A stretch of DNA of 64,000 bases from Chaetoderma sp. LZ-2023a (GCA_034401795.1 CM067359.1:142668233-142732232); one strand, 5' to 3'; shown: positions 22,891-35,517, counted from the first letter of the stretch. Numbers and translations: made by a program. The notes: generated by a model not told the origin, from the sequence alone.

Positions 22891-24987
22891 TGTAGCCTCG
22901 GGTGTGCTCGCTGGTCTGCTGGACATTCCCGTTTCGCGGCACTGCAGGTGCGCGCCACAGCGGGGCAGGATAGCTGGTTAGCTGTGGATCTCGGGGTTGT
23001 GGAGCCGGTGTTGCATGCTGCCGGATCATACAGAAACTGACTTCGAGAGCCGGTGGAACTTTCACATTCCAGTGGGGCCGTGTGACCATCACCGCCAACT
23101 TGAACCTTACTGTTTCGTCTACGCTGTTGGTGTTACCATGTGACGGCTCCATTTTATGGCCGGGAAATAATATTAAAGATACATACAATAATTATTGTGA
23201 TAACAGTCAAACAATCATACTCGTTTGCTGCTACCTGGGGGAGGTCTAGTACATTGGACCGGGTTGACGACTCATAATTGTGGTCATTGCCAGAGGTACC
23301 TCACAGAGTGAGATCCGTGAGGTATTCCCGTAAAGTAGGGTCCTAGTGCGGCTACTTAACCAGTTTAATATAAACTAAATTAATCCCAACGGAACCTTAT
23401 TTTGCTGCAAGAGGAAAGTGCCTTATGCGGGGCTCCATCACAGGAAGATGCCTCCAACACCGAAGCGGAGGAAGAGAGATGGCAAAAACGGCCACTCTCC
23501 TATTAAAACTAAAGTATGTAAACAGGTCAACCTAATGAAGTTATATGGGAGTTGTGATGTATGCTGTTTTATTTGGGGTGGATGATTTCCGCAGAATTCA
23601 ACACCACCATCTTATGTAGGTTCGAAAACTCTGCGTTAGTAGTTGCCGCTTTATTTATGTTGGCCTTCTGCTAATTCCTACCCTATCGTTTAGCTATTGG
23701 GTCCAAGTCTAGTTTTTAGCCGCAATTGGCAATGGTAGCTAACTACCTTTTAATATACAGGTCTGATGGGCGAGAATATTCAGTGGTTGTGAGGCCACCC
23801 TACGAAACATTCCCCCCCCCCCCCCCCCCCAGTAGACGCATGCATACTTATCATATGAGAGTTCCAGAATCATATAATGATCATGTCACTGTCAAACATG
23901 AACATACATAGCATCACAAGGACAAATACGGGACATAAGCGTTTGAAAAACAGTCAAGACGCAGCCATCCAACTATACTGACCTTCCACGGAGGGTGTGG
24001 TGGGTTCTAAGACCGCACCCGGTCACTGGTAGAGTTAGATGGAGGGCTGAATCCTTTCCGTCACCGGCGTGTCTGGTACAGATTTATACTGATCCGTGTC
24101 TGGGGAGCTAACATTTACCTGTCGTTAGGGTTATGTAATATCGCCCAGAGATGCACTGCAGGCCAGTAATAAATTATATATATGTTTTCGCAGTGTTTCC
24201 TACTTTGGCGAAGTTTTCTAACTAACCAGTATCATAGGATACGCGGGGTATGTATGCGGTGATCGCCACTTTATTTCTATCCTCACTAGAATAATCCAGG
24301 TTTAGTCAGGCGCATGTCATGTTCACGTAATGAGAACATGAACAGCGACCTCAGTGAAAATTGATGCTGTGCGGGGAATAAGGTGATGCATGTGTTGTTG
24401 TGTAACCTAGTGATATTGCGGTCCAAGAGTTTTTATAATAAACAAAACAATTTAACATGGTTGGCTACTGCCATACCACTAACTTTAGGAAAATACAGTA
24501 AAATAGAATTATGTCACTCGAACTTGCGGTGCTTATAGGCACGGAAAATGAGGATAATATATACATAATAATAAACTATAAAAATGCGGTCTCAAATGAC
24601 CGGGAGGTAGCTATTAGTCATCACTACCTGTTACATAGACGTAAGACAATAATAATATAATAAGACAGAGTACCTATTAGTCATCAGTACGGAAGAAGTC
24701 TCATATTCATGATAGTTGAAAGCATAACACAATTTGGAATGCGAGGTGGCACGATGCGGAAGTTAGCTGCCAGGAAATTACTGCAGCCATACTACTGATG
24801 CGGCTCATTCTCAGGAAAAGTGAAGACGATCCTTCGCAGAGGAAGATGGCTAGTAGATAGTCACGTTCATATGAAGTTATTAAATTATCTGAATGGTCTA
24901 AAATGTTCTGTACTGATACAGATATCGAAAAATGCCCTACAGTTCTTGATGAGCTACGAAAGATTGTTAGGAAATGCGGATGCATTC
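22891..24987 (-). repeat. 3' LTR of the minus-strand Gypsy element (fossil)
   Basis: A direct repeat of 28,638-30,983. On the plus strand both start TGTAGCCTC and both contain GGCCGGGAAATAATATTAAAG, CTGCTACCTGGGGGAGGTC and AAACTATAAAAATGCGGTCTC. The left border abuts satellite units. Confidence 0.85.
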
Positions 24988-25035
24988 GCTACAGACGAAG
25001 GCGGTCTTCTCCCGGTATGCCTAATCCATGGCTAC

Positions 25036-25251
25036 CTACCAGTAACCACTTGCCAGGTCAAGGATGCAGAACCATCTGGCTCTGGACAAAGAATCTAATG
25101 CCTGATCTGTCTGAAGTAACAGATACACGTCCTTGACGCTTATATCATTAAGGCGGCGGTAGTCGACGCAAAACCGCAAAGATCCATCCTTCTTGCCTAC
25201 AAGTACAATGGAACTGGCCCAGGGGGATGCTGAGGGCTCTATGATGCCCAT
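25036..25251 (-). pseudogene. Reverse transcriptase, first part (fossil Gypsy pol)
   Basis: The frame reads SSIVLVGKKDGSLRFCVDYR and ends LDLASGYW, the standard fingers and palm opening of Gypsy reverse transcriptase. It is part of a broken element. Confidence 0.85.
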
Positions 25252-25428
25252 CTACAACATATCATTTACTTGTCGATGTGCCTCTGTCGCTTTATGTATG
25301 GGAAGATGATGTACCAGCTGCCGTACAGGTCGGTTGTTCCCAGTGTCGATGGAATGACACACGAGTTGAATTTCTCCCAGGTCCATATCCCCTGCGGAAA
25401 ATCTCTCCCGGTATTTAAACAGGATCCA

Positions 25429-26166
25429 TCATACATCACGCTTGTGGGATTGCATCAGTTCAACTGTGGCACGCAAATATAGGTCATGCAGATGTTCAGG
25501 TATGTTGTCGTCAGAAGCTGCTGTTGCTGTAGGTGTGTTGGGAGCTGTTTCCAGGGAAATCACATCCACCATATGGCCACAGCGAAAGCCTGGGACAAGC
25601 GTTATAGGATCGGCTGTTCCGTTGAATACCCAGTATGGTATATGGTTTTTGTTGGTGGTGTAAACTATCATCCGTGGACTTGCACATTGGGAGGCGATCA
25701 TGTATTCAGGGTCGGGTTCCAGCATGGCTATGTGTGTGTTATTTCCTAACTGTGGTTCAGTGGCCCATAGGATTTCCTCTTGTCCCAGCTCAACTGTTGC
25801 GGTTGATGCTAAAATCACTGCACATGTATCGTACAGCGATGACTCTGGTCCGAGGGGTATACGACGGACGTGTATGTCTAATTCCTGTTGTCTGCATTGA
25901 ATAAAGGCTTCACTGGCGCTGAGAAAATCAGAACCTAAGAGGGCATCGTTTTGGATAGAGGCGATGACAACTCGCTGAATGAATTGCATCTCCTCTATCA
26001 TTCCAGCCACGGGAACATCAGCCCCTGTGGCTGTTTGTAAAAATATGTAAGAATGCCTAAGGGGTGGTCTCTGATGAGGTGGGATGCTCTCATAGAGACG
26101 CTTGTTAAAGAAAGTGATGGAAGCTCCAGTGTCTAAAGTGGCACTGGTAGATATTCCACCAAACAA
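25429..26166 (-). pseudogene. Retropepsin-like protease region (fossil Gypsy pol)
   Basis: A 245-codon frame beginning MFGGISTSATLDTGASITFF; LDTGAS is the aspartic protease signature. It is followed by YIFLQTATGADVPVAG and ALLGSDFL, a second typical region. The plus-strand element has the counterpart at 57,806-58,369. Confidence 0.85.
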
Positions 26167-26213
26167 GCAAGCACACTTATAGATAACTTTGCGGTGTGCT
26201 TGCGGAAAAGTCT

Positions 26214-28612
26214 CTAAGATTGTGGTATGAGGCGACTTCCTAGCTGCGGTGGGGCCCTGTATGAAAGTGGTCTGCTTCTCGATTGCTTCCGTGAGTGTGA
26301 TTGGTGGCTGAGTGAGGAAGGGGCCAGCTCGTCGTCATTGCTGCTAATTTTGCTTAGGCAGCGAGGAAGCTGGGGGTAGCAGTGGTGCTGTATCTGAAGT
26401 TGATGGTGTGTGCTGTGAGTTGGAATAGACAATAGTTTGAATTGGACTGGAACGGAGCGGAGCTATTTGAGCCAGCCATTTTGGACAACACGTCATGGGG
26501 TGTTTAGGAGATGTGCAAAAGAAACATTGTCGTTACCACTGTTTACGCTGATGTTTTTGGCGGTCTTTTGCGGATTCATGATGCAGTGTGTTGGCTTCCG
26601 TCCATGTCACTGCTACTGCTACTGGGTGCTGGAGTTGATGATGATGGTTGGTGCGTGTTGCAGACCACCAGAGGGCACCGGGTGTTAAGTGCACTGGTTG
26701 TCCGTCGTGGTGCTTGTATAAACATTGTTTCAGTGGAGGAGCTACAACCAACTACTGTCGTTTTACATAGGAAAGAGGGTTTAGTAGGTATGGCTATTGC
26801 AGGGTCACAATTTTCCGTAAAGGGATGGATTGTTGGGGCTGCAGATGCAGTGTGCATCGTAGGTGCCAGCTTCTGTGAAACTGTTTTTTGTGTAGTGTTT
26901 GTACTATGTGATGAATCCACATGAAGTCGATGTTGAAGGACCACAGTTAAGCCGGGTTTGAGGATGGGGTACTGAAGTGACTCTCTAATCAGAGCCCGTT
27001 CGGGTTTAATGGATTCTCTGGCTGTGGTGTGCATTGATCAGTGGCCAACGGAGCAGAGGGGGTGGGGTGGGGGGGGTGGTGGTTTGGACACTGGTCCCTT
27101 CAATGGCCCGTCTGACCTGCCCGTAGCATGTGTTGGGCGGATGTGTGTAGGGTGTGTTGCCACTTGGTGGCCGTAATGTAGTTTGTTGGGTTGCCACCGC
27201 AGTGCTAAGTGTGGTGACCAGAGTGGTGAGGGCAGAGATCGGTTTCGTGATCTCTTCTAACCTATCGTGTGTTGCCTGCCTATTGTTGTTATTCTGCCCC
27301 TGGTCCCTCTGCGATGGGACTGGCCACGCCCTCTTCCATGGGGTGCGTGATCTCCTCGGGTAGGTGGTGCGGATTGTGTTGTGTTGTTGCTGTCGGTACT
27401 AGTTGCTGTATGTGGATGGTCTGTAGAAGTGAGGATGTTCGCATCATTTAGCTCATTGATGGGGTGGAGTTGACGACGAGCGTTTTTCTCCTACTCGAGG
27501 AAATTCTTGATGCGTACGGATGTCGCTGTACGAGTTTGAAGGTTCCCGTATTCCAAAAGGAATAGTTTTACCTTGAGGGCCTGTTCTCCACTCAATGCAT
27601 CAATGAAAGTATCTAAATGGAGGCGGGTGACTCCTTCATGGTTGGTGTTGGGGTATGCTGTGGTGACGAGGCGTCGAATGCGGCTAGCCAATTCTGGAAG
27701 TTTCCTCCGTACGTCTTCTTAGATTTTTCAATTGAAGATGGCTTGTTTCTCCAAATGTCGTATCTCCGAACCTCTCGGAAAGAGCGCTTTTCAACTCTGT
27801 GTATATGGCTGTGAGGTCTGCCCACATATCCGCCAGTGCCTGCAGGGCTTTCCCTGACAGCTTGACGGCCAGATACTCCACCATCTGTTGATCCATCCAT
27901 CTATTTATATGGCTTATGATTTCAAACTGACACCAGTAATTGGCCCAGTCACCATCCCCGCTGAATTCGGGTGGGAGGATGACTTGGCCAGAGCCATGAT
28001 AAGGTACAATGGGCGCGAATCCAGGTGGGGGCCGGGGAGTGAATGGGGTGAATGCAGATGTAGGTTGGTGTTGGTGGACATGGCTCCGCATATCCTGGTC
28101 ACTCCGCACATGGGGTGGGGGTGGGGGTTCCCATCTGTGAGGTTCCGTATGGTAAGTTGTGACGGATGAACGCGGGAGCTTCCGCCTCGGCATAGGATGA
28201 TGCACTGGTGGTGGTGTATTGTGCATTCGTCATGATGGGTCCGTAGGACATTGCTTGGGTAAAGTTGACATGGTGAACCATATGGGTGTGTAGGTTGCAT
28301 AGTGTGCCCCAAAGCGGGACTTCTCCGCTGCTGTCTGTGATACGGCTGATGTAGAGTGCCTAGCGCGGATGTCAGACAGGGTTATAAAAGACGCACCCGC
28401 CTGGGAGGCATCATGGAAAGCCTCCTGACTGATCGGCGAGTACTCTTGTGGTCATGCTAATGGTGTGTCCTCTAATTCAGAATAAGTTACCTCGTCAGCG
28501 GTGAGTGCTCGTGCCGCCCTTCCATCATAGTACTCCGCCTCTGAGTCGGGAGAGTACAGATTGTAGTAAAAGGGAGACCGGAACATTCGGGTGGGAGTGG
28601 GTTCACTTTGTG
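26214..28612 (-). pseudogene. gag region (fossil)
   Basis: Capsid-like text occurs in fragments: a stretch with LPPEFSGDGDWANYWCQFEI (27,684-28,226) and another with HLDTFIDALSGEQALKVKLF (27,491-27,691). The matching parts of the plus-strand element sit near 56.0-56.7 kb, before a CCHC knuckle. The region is proline-rich and broken. Confidence 0.7.
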
Positions 28613-28635
28613 TTCGAACCCCACATCGGGCACCA
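28613..28635 (-). other. Primer-binding site, tRNA-Lys type (fossil)
   Basis: On the minus strand TGGTGCCCGATGTGGGG, then TTCGAA, lies two bases inside the LTR end. It is complementary to a tRNA 3' end with CCA, a CCCCAC stem and a T-arm. The plus-strand element has TGGCGCCCGATGTGGGG, which matches animal tRNA-Lys closely. Confidence 0.75.
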
Positions 28636-28637
28636 TT

Positions 28638-31332
28638 TGTAGCCTCTGGGCATGCGCGCTGGTCCAACCGACATTCCAGTTTCATGGCACCGCAGGTGCG
28701 TGGCACAGGATAGCTGGTTACCCGTGGATCTCGGGGTTGTGGAGCCGCCAAAGTTGACACTTACTGTTTCGTCCACGCTGTTGGTGTCACCGGTGTGACG
28801 GTTCCATTTTATGGCCGGGAAATAATATTAAAGATACATACAATAATTATTGTGGTAGCAGTCAAACAAGCGTAATCGTTTGCTGCTACCTGGGGGAGGT
28901 CTAGTACATGGGGCCGGGTTGACGGCGCATAATCGTGGTCCTCGCCAGAGGTACCTCATAGAGTGAGATCCGTGAGGTATCCCCATAAAGGAGGGTCCTA
29001 GCGTGGCCACTTAGCCAGTTTAATATAAACCAAATTAACCCCTACGGAACATTATTTTGTTGCGAGAGGAATGCCTCGCGCGGGCCTCCATCACAGGAAA
29101 ATGCCTCTAACGCCGAAGCGGAGGAAGAGAGATGGCAAAAAGGGCCTCTCTCCTATTAAAACTAAAGTATGTAAACAAGTCAACCTAATGAAGCTAATTG
29201 GGATTTGTGATGCATGCTGTTTTACGTGAAGGTGGGGTGGATGATTTCCGCAGAATTCAACACCGCCATCTTATGTAGGTTCCAAAACTCTGTGTTAGGA
29301 GTTGCCGGTTTATTTATGCGGGCCTTCTGCTAATTCCTACCCTATCATTTATTTATTGGGTTCAAGTCTAATTTTTAGCCACAATCGGCAATGTGAGAAT
29401 GTTCAGTGGTCATGAGGCCACCCTATGGAACATCCCCCTCAGTAGACGCGTGCGTACTTATTATGAGATCAGAGTTCCAGAATCATATAACGATCCTGTC
29501 ATGACCACACATAACATCACAAGGACAAATACGGTACATAAGCGTTTGAAAAGCACAGTCAAGTTTTTAAGGTGGGGACAAAGACGCAGCCATCCATCTA
29601 TAGTGACCTTCACGGAGGGCGTGGTGGGCTCTAAGACCGCACCCACACTGGTAGAGTTAGATGGAGGGCTGAATCCTTTCTATCACCAGTGTGTCTGGTA
29701 CGGATTTATACTGATCCGTATCCGGGGAGCTAACATTTACCTGTCGCTAGGGTTATGTAAAATCGCCCAGAGATGCACTGCATGCCAGTAATGAATTATA
29801 TATATATATGTTTTTGCAGTGCTTCCTACTTTGGTGGGGTTTGCTAACTAACCAGTATCCGAGGATATGCTGGGGATGTATGCGGTGATTGCCACTTTAT
29901 TTCTAGCCACACTGGAACCCCAATAGTTCTAGAACTAACTCTAAATAACGTGACGGAAGGAGGTCCAGACAATTAATAAGCCTGAAGGCTGGTGGAGCAT
30001 AGACAGAGACAATTACTCATAACTGAGGCCTTACGGAAAATGGCCAATTTATACAATTTACCCGAGCACGGTGTTAGATATTCGCTACTCCGGAAAAGAG
30101 ACTAGCACAAAATGTCTCCTACCGATAGTCCTCCCTACTACTATAAACCTATCCTATCGAGCTAGAATAGTCCAGATTTAGTGGCCGCATGTCATGGTCG
30201 CATAATGAGAACATGAATAGCGACCTCAGTGGACAATTGATGCTGTGCGGGGAACATGGTGATGCAGGTGTTGTTACCGTATTGTGTAACCTAGTGACAT
30301 TGTGGTCCAAAAGTTTTTATAATAAACAAAACAATTCAACATGGTTGGCTACTGCCATATCACTAACTTTAGGAAAATACAGTAAAATAGAAGGTCACTC
30401 GACCTTGCGGTGCTTATAGGCACGGAAAATGAGGATAATATATACATAATAATAAACTATAAAAATGCGGTCTCAAATGACCAGGAGGTACATATTAGTC
30501 ATCAGTATCTGTTACATAGAAGACAGACAATAATAATATAATAAGACAGAGTACCTATTAGTCATCGGTACGGAAGAAGTCTCATATTCACAATAGTTGA
30601 AAGCGTAACACAATTTGGAATGCCAGGTGGCACGATGTGGAAGTTAGCTGCCAGGAAAATTAATTACCTATTAGTCATCGGTACGGAAGAAGTCTCATAT
30701 TCACAATAGTTGAAAGCGTAACACAATTTGGAATGCCAGGTGGCACGATGTGAAAGTTAGCTGCCAGGAAAATACTGCAGTCATACTACTGATGTGGCTC
30801 ATTCTCTGGAAAGGTGAAGATGATCCTTCGCAGAGGAAGATGGCTAGTAGATAGTCACGTTCACATGAAAAGTTATTAATTTATTTGAATGGTCTAAAAA
30901 GTTCCATACTGGTGCAGAAGTCAGAAAATGCCCTACAGTTCTTGACGGGCTACGGAAGATTGTTAGTAAATGCGGATGCATTCTGGCAGTCCACAAGACG
31001 AGATGCGTTGAATAGAATAGCTCACATGATGCATCAAGCAATGTTCCCGTAAGTTGGGTCGAAATGTCAAAAATGCTAACACATGATGTGCGGATTAATT
31101 TCCACCACTGGTTGTGTGGCATGGCCAATCTGGCGAGTCATCACTGAGTACATCACTTGCCCCACATACTGAACGATGAGCTACATCGGAGCCAAAAGGC
31201 CCATCCGCAAGAAAGGTCCCTTTGCGGAAGTAGTGTCTTGGGCTACCTGCCTTTACTTTGTTTATTGCCCCCGGGTGATATCTTCCCGGGAGCTTACAAA
31301 AACTGCAGTTGCAGATGTAGTGGCTTGTGCCC
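28638..31332 (-). repeat. 5' LTR of the minus-strand Gypsy element (fossil)
   Basis: The inner border is exact (TGTAGCC at 28,638). The outer border is set where segment B begins, about 31,332, and is uncertain by some tens of bases. It is longer than the partner at 22,891 and has a private internal stretch. Confidence 0.7.
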
Positions 31333-32340
31333 CAAATAAGGTCCTCTCCAAAAATATGTATATATAACAATTATCACATTTTGACCCATTTAAACCTGAA
31401 ATCCCATTATCTAACATTTATAGTCATGATATATGCAAATTGTTGAATATTTTGAAACCATTTTGAATGGAAGCTGGTGCTGCCCTTCAAATTAGTTTTG
31501 AAATATTCAACATAATTTTGACACATACGTAATGACTTTATTATATTTGGTCTGGTTGGTTGAATCTGTTAATGCAGCAGTGACGGTGGCAGTAGCAACA
31601 GCAGTAGTAGCCATTACCTCATTTACCCACCAGATAAGCGGTGGCTCAACTAATGAGCTCTGGGTCTGTAATATAATAGGCTAAATCAGCTGTCATGCAA
31701 CGAGTACACTATGTGAAATCAAATGAGACAAACGTACTAAGGAAATAAACACTATCTCAGTAATGGCCACTGTCATGCTGACGTCAACGGGACGATCCAT
31801 GCTTCTTGCTCTCACCGAGGAGAATCATATACATATTACAGTCAGATTGGACGAACTTGAGTTATCACTGAGACACAAAAATGTTGGTATGGTGATAGTG
31901 ACCCTTGAGACGACAAATAAATGCATTGCATCTTCTTGCTTCATTTCAATTTTGCAAACCAAAACCTAAACAGCGGAGCACGCACACACATGCACAGTGA
32001 GATGCACAGACTGAGAACTGAGCAAACACATGCACAGCAGGTCAATGCTGCTAAGAGTCATGAATGGGGAGATGCACGAACATGCACAGAGACATAATAA
32101 CACGCATGCACACATGTGCTCTACACGCATGCATGCAGAAACACATGCACACGCACAATGCCCAACAAGATATATGGACTGAAAGATACACAGACTATAC
32201 CAAGCACGTCCATATGGTTGGCAAGATACATGGATAAGTGAAAGTGAATACATTACTTCATTCTGTATTACTAAGTATGAATCATGTGGGTGTGATGTTA
32301 TCACATTCAGTTCACGTAGTGTTGTTATTGTATACGTTAC
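31333..32340 (-). repeat. Segment B: intron start after exon E
   Basis: About 1 kb that directly follows the exon E donor on the gene strand and is repeated as segment A. It keeps the empty site of the hAT-like insertion. It contains the core inverted repeat at 31,438-31,512 and a CA-rich patch near 31,980-32,160. Confidence 0.85.
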
Positions 32341-32467
32341 CTTGTTGGTTACAAATTGTATGATAAGCGATCCACGCTGATCCACAAAATAACTCTGTTG
32401 GTTCAGGAAACTCATGTGACAAGTAGAGGAGCTGTGATAGGTAGAGATAAGCGGTGAAATACAGTTC
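32341..32467 (-). CDS. Host gene, exon E (42 codons + 1 base)
   Basis: The minus strand reads ATTCTCTTTGCAG|GAACTG at the acceptor and CAACAAG|GTAACG at the donor, both strong. The frame is open throughout: ELYFTAYLYLSQLLYLSHEF, PEPTELFCGSAW, IAYHTICNQQ. It enters in phase 0 from exon D and leaves in phase 1 to exon F. A hydrophobic helix followed by E-L-F-x-G-x-x-W/H recalls the end of the Asteroid domain, where a similar LYDG-type motif occurs, but this is a weak resemblance. The donor side of this exon is the left edge of the duplicated intron segment. Confidence 0.65.
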
Positions 32468-33135
32468 CTGCAAAGAGAATTATATGATCATCCTGATAAG
32501 ATACCAGTGCTTAATAAATATCTTGTTGAAGGCAGTAAATTGCACATAATCAGCAAAGATTTAGCCATTTAATGCTCAAGCAACGCAAAAACGGGTTCAT
32601 CATTGGTCTTGAGAAATGGCCATCTGCAGATAAAGATTCGAGCCAATCATTTCAGTGGTTACTTTTTAAACATAATCTCGTGGTCTGCAAATGAACATTT
32701 TCTATGAGAAAACTATATTTTTTCTTGAACTAATGTGAGAGTTGAAGGGTTAAATATCGCATTAAAAAATTCTGTATATATAATCTTAAGCATAATGAAC
32801 GGATACCCATAGCTTTGGAGTTTGTAAGATTATAATCCATGAAATGTATTCATACACTGCATTCACTGATTTCATCACACAATGTCACAGAATCTCCTAA
32901 CTGTATTTGCAGGAGCATCTGAAAAACCTCCTTAAAGATTTGCACATTTTGTTGTGAAGATATAAACATCCATAGAGAACAGAAAATACTATCTGTAGAC
33001 CCTTCGTTACCATATCAATAGGTTTCAAATCTGGTATGGCGACAGTTCCTGTCTGTTGCGTGAGACTTGTTAGAAAATTTCATGATCTAAATAATAGGTG
33101 TCCTGACTAGAATGGCACCCTCAAATGCATCTCAC
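32468..33135 (-). other. Intron D-E
   Basis: About 670 bases between exons D and E. It holds an eroded P2 hairpin remnant near 32,610-32,705 (GGCCATCTGCAGATAAAG; AATCTCGTGGTCTGC). I see nothing else. Confidence 0.5.
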
Positions 33136-33291
33136 CTCTCTTGGCGCTGTGTATTTTGGAAATCTGGATAAGGTCCTATCTGATAAGTATACGATAGGAG
33201 GCTGGTCATTCGAAAGCCATGTTCTATGTGCCAGACGCACATGGTTGACCATATGTGGGTGTTTCACTGTGGTGGAATCTTCCACATTGAT
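33136..33291 (-). CDS. Host gene, exon D (52 codons)
   Basis: The donor is strong (AGAGAG|GTGAGA). The acceptor is weaker; TGTCAAG|ATCAAT is the only nearby AG that fits phase 0. The text is NVEDSTTVKHPHMVNHVRLA, then HRTWLSNDQPPIVYLSDRTL and SRFPKYTAPRE. Both flanking joins are phase 0, matching exons C and E. The reverse strand is also open here, but it lacks splice signals. I am less sure of this exon than of C, E and F because of the acceptor. Confidence 0.5.
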
Positions 33292-33676
33292 CTTGACACT
33301 TGCCACTTAAGGAAACTATAACCCAAAGATAGGTGCTCTTAATAAATTTACCATAGCATCTAAATCGATGCTGATTTGGCAGTGTTTTGTGTATACTCGC
33401 TTACTAAAAATAGTACTCTAATATTGACAAATTACTTGTATTAGTACCCAATGCTGTTATTGATGCAAAGCTAGCCAAGTTTATGTCATTTTCTTATTTG
33501 CTGTAACATGGGCTATTCTTTAAATTTGTTACTAGTTCAGGTCAGTGTTGTATAGAATAGCTTGACAAAAAATGACCAAAAAAAACCATTCAACAAAGAA
33601 ACACTGATTAGACTCTTAAACCTAAATGTTTCGTAGTATGATGCTGTCTTAATAATATCTTAATATTACATTTTAC
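33292..33676 (-). other. Intron C-D
   Basis: A 385-base intron. AT-rich, with no defined feature. Confidence 0.5.
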
Positions 33677-33900
33677 CTGAAGCCAGTTGATAATGGTGAC
33701 AGTCCGGGGAAGTGGCCTGATGCACATCCGCTGATATTTGGATTCTTGTTGATGTCCAAATACAAGAGAAATCAATGCCAGGAATTCCTCTTCAGCCAGG
33801 AACAAGTTCTGCTTCCAGTTCAGGACGAGGAAGTAGCGTAATAAATAGCAGGTAAAGCCTGTCTTGCGACCATAGTGATCAAAGTAGTTCAGGTGAAAAT
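33677..33900 (-). CDS. Host gene, exon C (about 75 codons)
   Basis: The acceptor is TTTCTTAATTGTAG|ATTTTC and the donor is GGCTTCAG|GTAAAA. The exon enters in phase 1 (split codon G|AT, Asp) from exon B and leaves in phase 0. It reads DFHLNYFDHYGRKTGFTCYL, LRYFLVLNWKQNLFLAEEEF, LALISLVFGHQQ, and ends in RPLPRTVTIINWLQ. The helical LRYFL...EEEFLALISLV pattern resembles the C-x-L-R-Y-x-L...E-L-x-A-L-L stretch of Asteroid-family proteins as I remember it. No domain name can be proven by reading alone. Confidence 0.65.
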
Positions 33901-34040
33901 CTACAATTAAGAAACAGTATAGTTTTAATACACGGACGCTGCGGACCAGTGTTTCTAACCTCGAACACAAATATTTGAGCAACGGTTGTTTTCTTAAAAT
34001 ATGACTGGAAGTTTACTTTCCATAAGCAACCCTACGCTTC

Positions 34041-34597
34041 CATCCCATATTGGTTATACTCATCACTCATCTTGTGACACTGTGGTGCCCATCCCAGGGT
34101 ATTTGGTTATACTCACCTTGTGACACTGTGGTGCCTATCCCATGATATTTGGCTATACTCACTTTGTGACACTGTGGTGCCCATCCTATATCTGGTTATA
34201 CTCACCTTGTGACACTGTGGTGCCCATCCCAGGGTATTTGGTTATACTCACCTTGTGACACTGCGATGCCCATCCCATGATATTTGGTTATACTCACCTT
34301 GTGACACTGCGATGCCCATCCCATGATTATACTCTCCTTGTGACACTGTGGTGACCATCCCATGATTTTGGTTATACTCACATTGTGACACTGCGATGCC
34401 CAGCCCAGGGTATTTGGTTATACTTACCTTGTGACACTGCGATGCCCATCCCATGATATTTGGTTATACTCACCTTGTGACACTGTGGTGCCCATCCCAG
34501 GGTATTTGGTTATACTCGCCTTGTGACACTGTGGTGCCCATCCCAGGGTATTTGGTTATACTCCCCTTGTGACACTGTGGTGTCCATCCCAGGGTAT
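34041..34597 (-). repeat. 46 bp minisatellite with a 5' splice site in most units, left part
   Basis: About 12 units. On the gene strand each reads TGTCACAAG|GTGAGTATAACC followed by AAATACCCTGGGATGGGC and ACCACAG. AAG|GTGAGT is an ideal 5' splice site. The array lies in the B-C intron and is split by the DIRS insertion, resuming at 41,630. Confidence 0.9.
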
Positions 34598-34639
34598 AAA
34601 CGAAATCAAGGATTTCTTTTTTCACGAGAGAGTTGATAC

Positions 34640-34815
34640 TTACCTCCCTAATACTTTTTGATATTGCTAAATATCGGCTTTCACTCAATAAAACACTCAG
34701 ATTAAAACAGTTAGGTGCCCCTACTGGGCAGGGAGTCAGAGTGTAGTCCGGCGGATGCCAGCCCCACCACCGCACATGCGCAGACTAGCACTTCCTCTGA
34801 CTAATTTATTGGCTG
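34640..34815 (-). repeat. DIRS terminal inverted repeat, left
   Basis: GATACTTACCTCCCTAATAC through AACAGTTAGGTGCCCCTACT to GACTAATTTATTGGC is the inverted copy of 41,440-41,614, with only a handful of differences over about 175 bases. Confidence 0.93.
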
Positions 34816-34883
34816 ACACACATGCAACTATTAAGAGCCTGAAGACCGAGCCTCTGTGGGCTGGAGAGGCCGGGTCCGTATCT

Positions 34884-34983
34884 AGGGAGGTAAGTATCAA
34901 CTCTCTCGTGAAAAAAGAAATCCTTGATTTGGTTTATTTCACTTCAAGAGTATACTTACCTCCCTAATACTTTTTGATATTGC
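34884..34983 (-). repeat. DIRS internal complementary region
   Basis: The first half (to 34,935) is the reverse complement of the extreme left end of the element; the second half (from 34,936) is the reverse complement of the extreme right end. The join CTTGATTTGGTTT|ATTTCACTTC corresponds to the two termini placed head to tail, differing from the present ends at about one base. This is the circle-junction template known for DIRS1, and it fixes both element borders. Confidence 0.93.
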
Positions 34984-35517
34984 CAGAATTCGACAGGGAA
35001 TTCGGCGGGAGGGAGGCGAGGTCAAAAGACCAGCTCATCCCTATACGCTTTTCTGCGTTTAAGGCACTTAAACTTCTGAAACTGTGTGAAAACAGTCAAG
35101 ATTTGACAACCCATCGGATAACACAACCGATGTATGAGAGATGACCGAATGTCATATGTGCTCCTCCCCACCCCCTTCCTGGGAGGAAGACTCGACTGAC
35201 CTCAATGTCCCATACGCTCTCTTCGTACAAGTGCCATGTACTATAGGACAGAGACGAAAAGGCTCCATTTTCCTATACTCTCAATAATGAACCACATAAA
35301 CACACAAACCATCACCATGTTAATAACAACGGGTAACGTGACAATACAATCAACAATGGACAACACATGAACAAGACTGACCTTGTTGAACTTGGCTGCT
35401 GACATCATCTCCCCAGTGGTGAAGACTGATGCAGACCCAAAAAGTGGTTGTTTCCATTAATTAATTGTGAAATATATAAGCAATGAGGAAACCCCATCAT
35501 AAAAAATGTACACCTAG

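Larger units (their letters stand above)
22891..31332 (-). mobile_element. Minus-strand Gypsy element with long LTRs (fossil, broken)
   Basis: A Ty3/Gypsy-type element lying in the last intron, in the same orientation as the host gene. In reading order it shows a 5' LTR (28,638-about 31,332), a primer-binding site, gag, an aspartic protease and the start of reverse transcriptase, then a 3' LTR (22,891-about 24,987). RNase H and integrase were not seen. It is broken in many places, about ten or more. The LTRs differ by about one base in ten over stretches compared by eye, so it is old. It belongs to the same broad family as the plus-strand element at 52 kb, but to another subfamily. Confidence 0.8.

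Noticed and set aside
25442-27363. Plus-strand frames across the minus Gypsy element
   Set aside because: They are shadows of the gag and protease frames on the other strand.
28613-28635. tRNA gene (T-arm-like sequence)
   Set aside because: Only the complement of a tRNA 3' end is present, at an LTR border; it is a primer-binding site.
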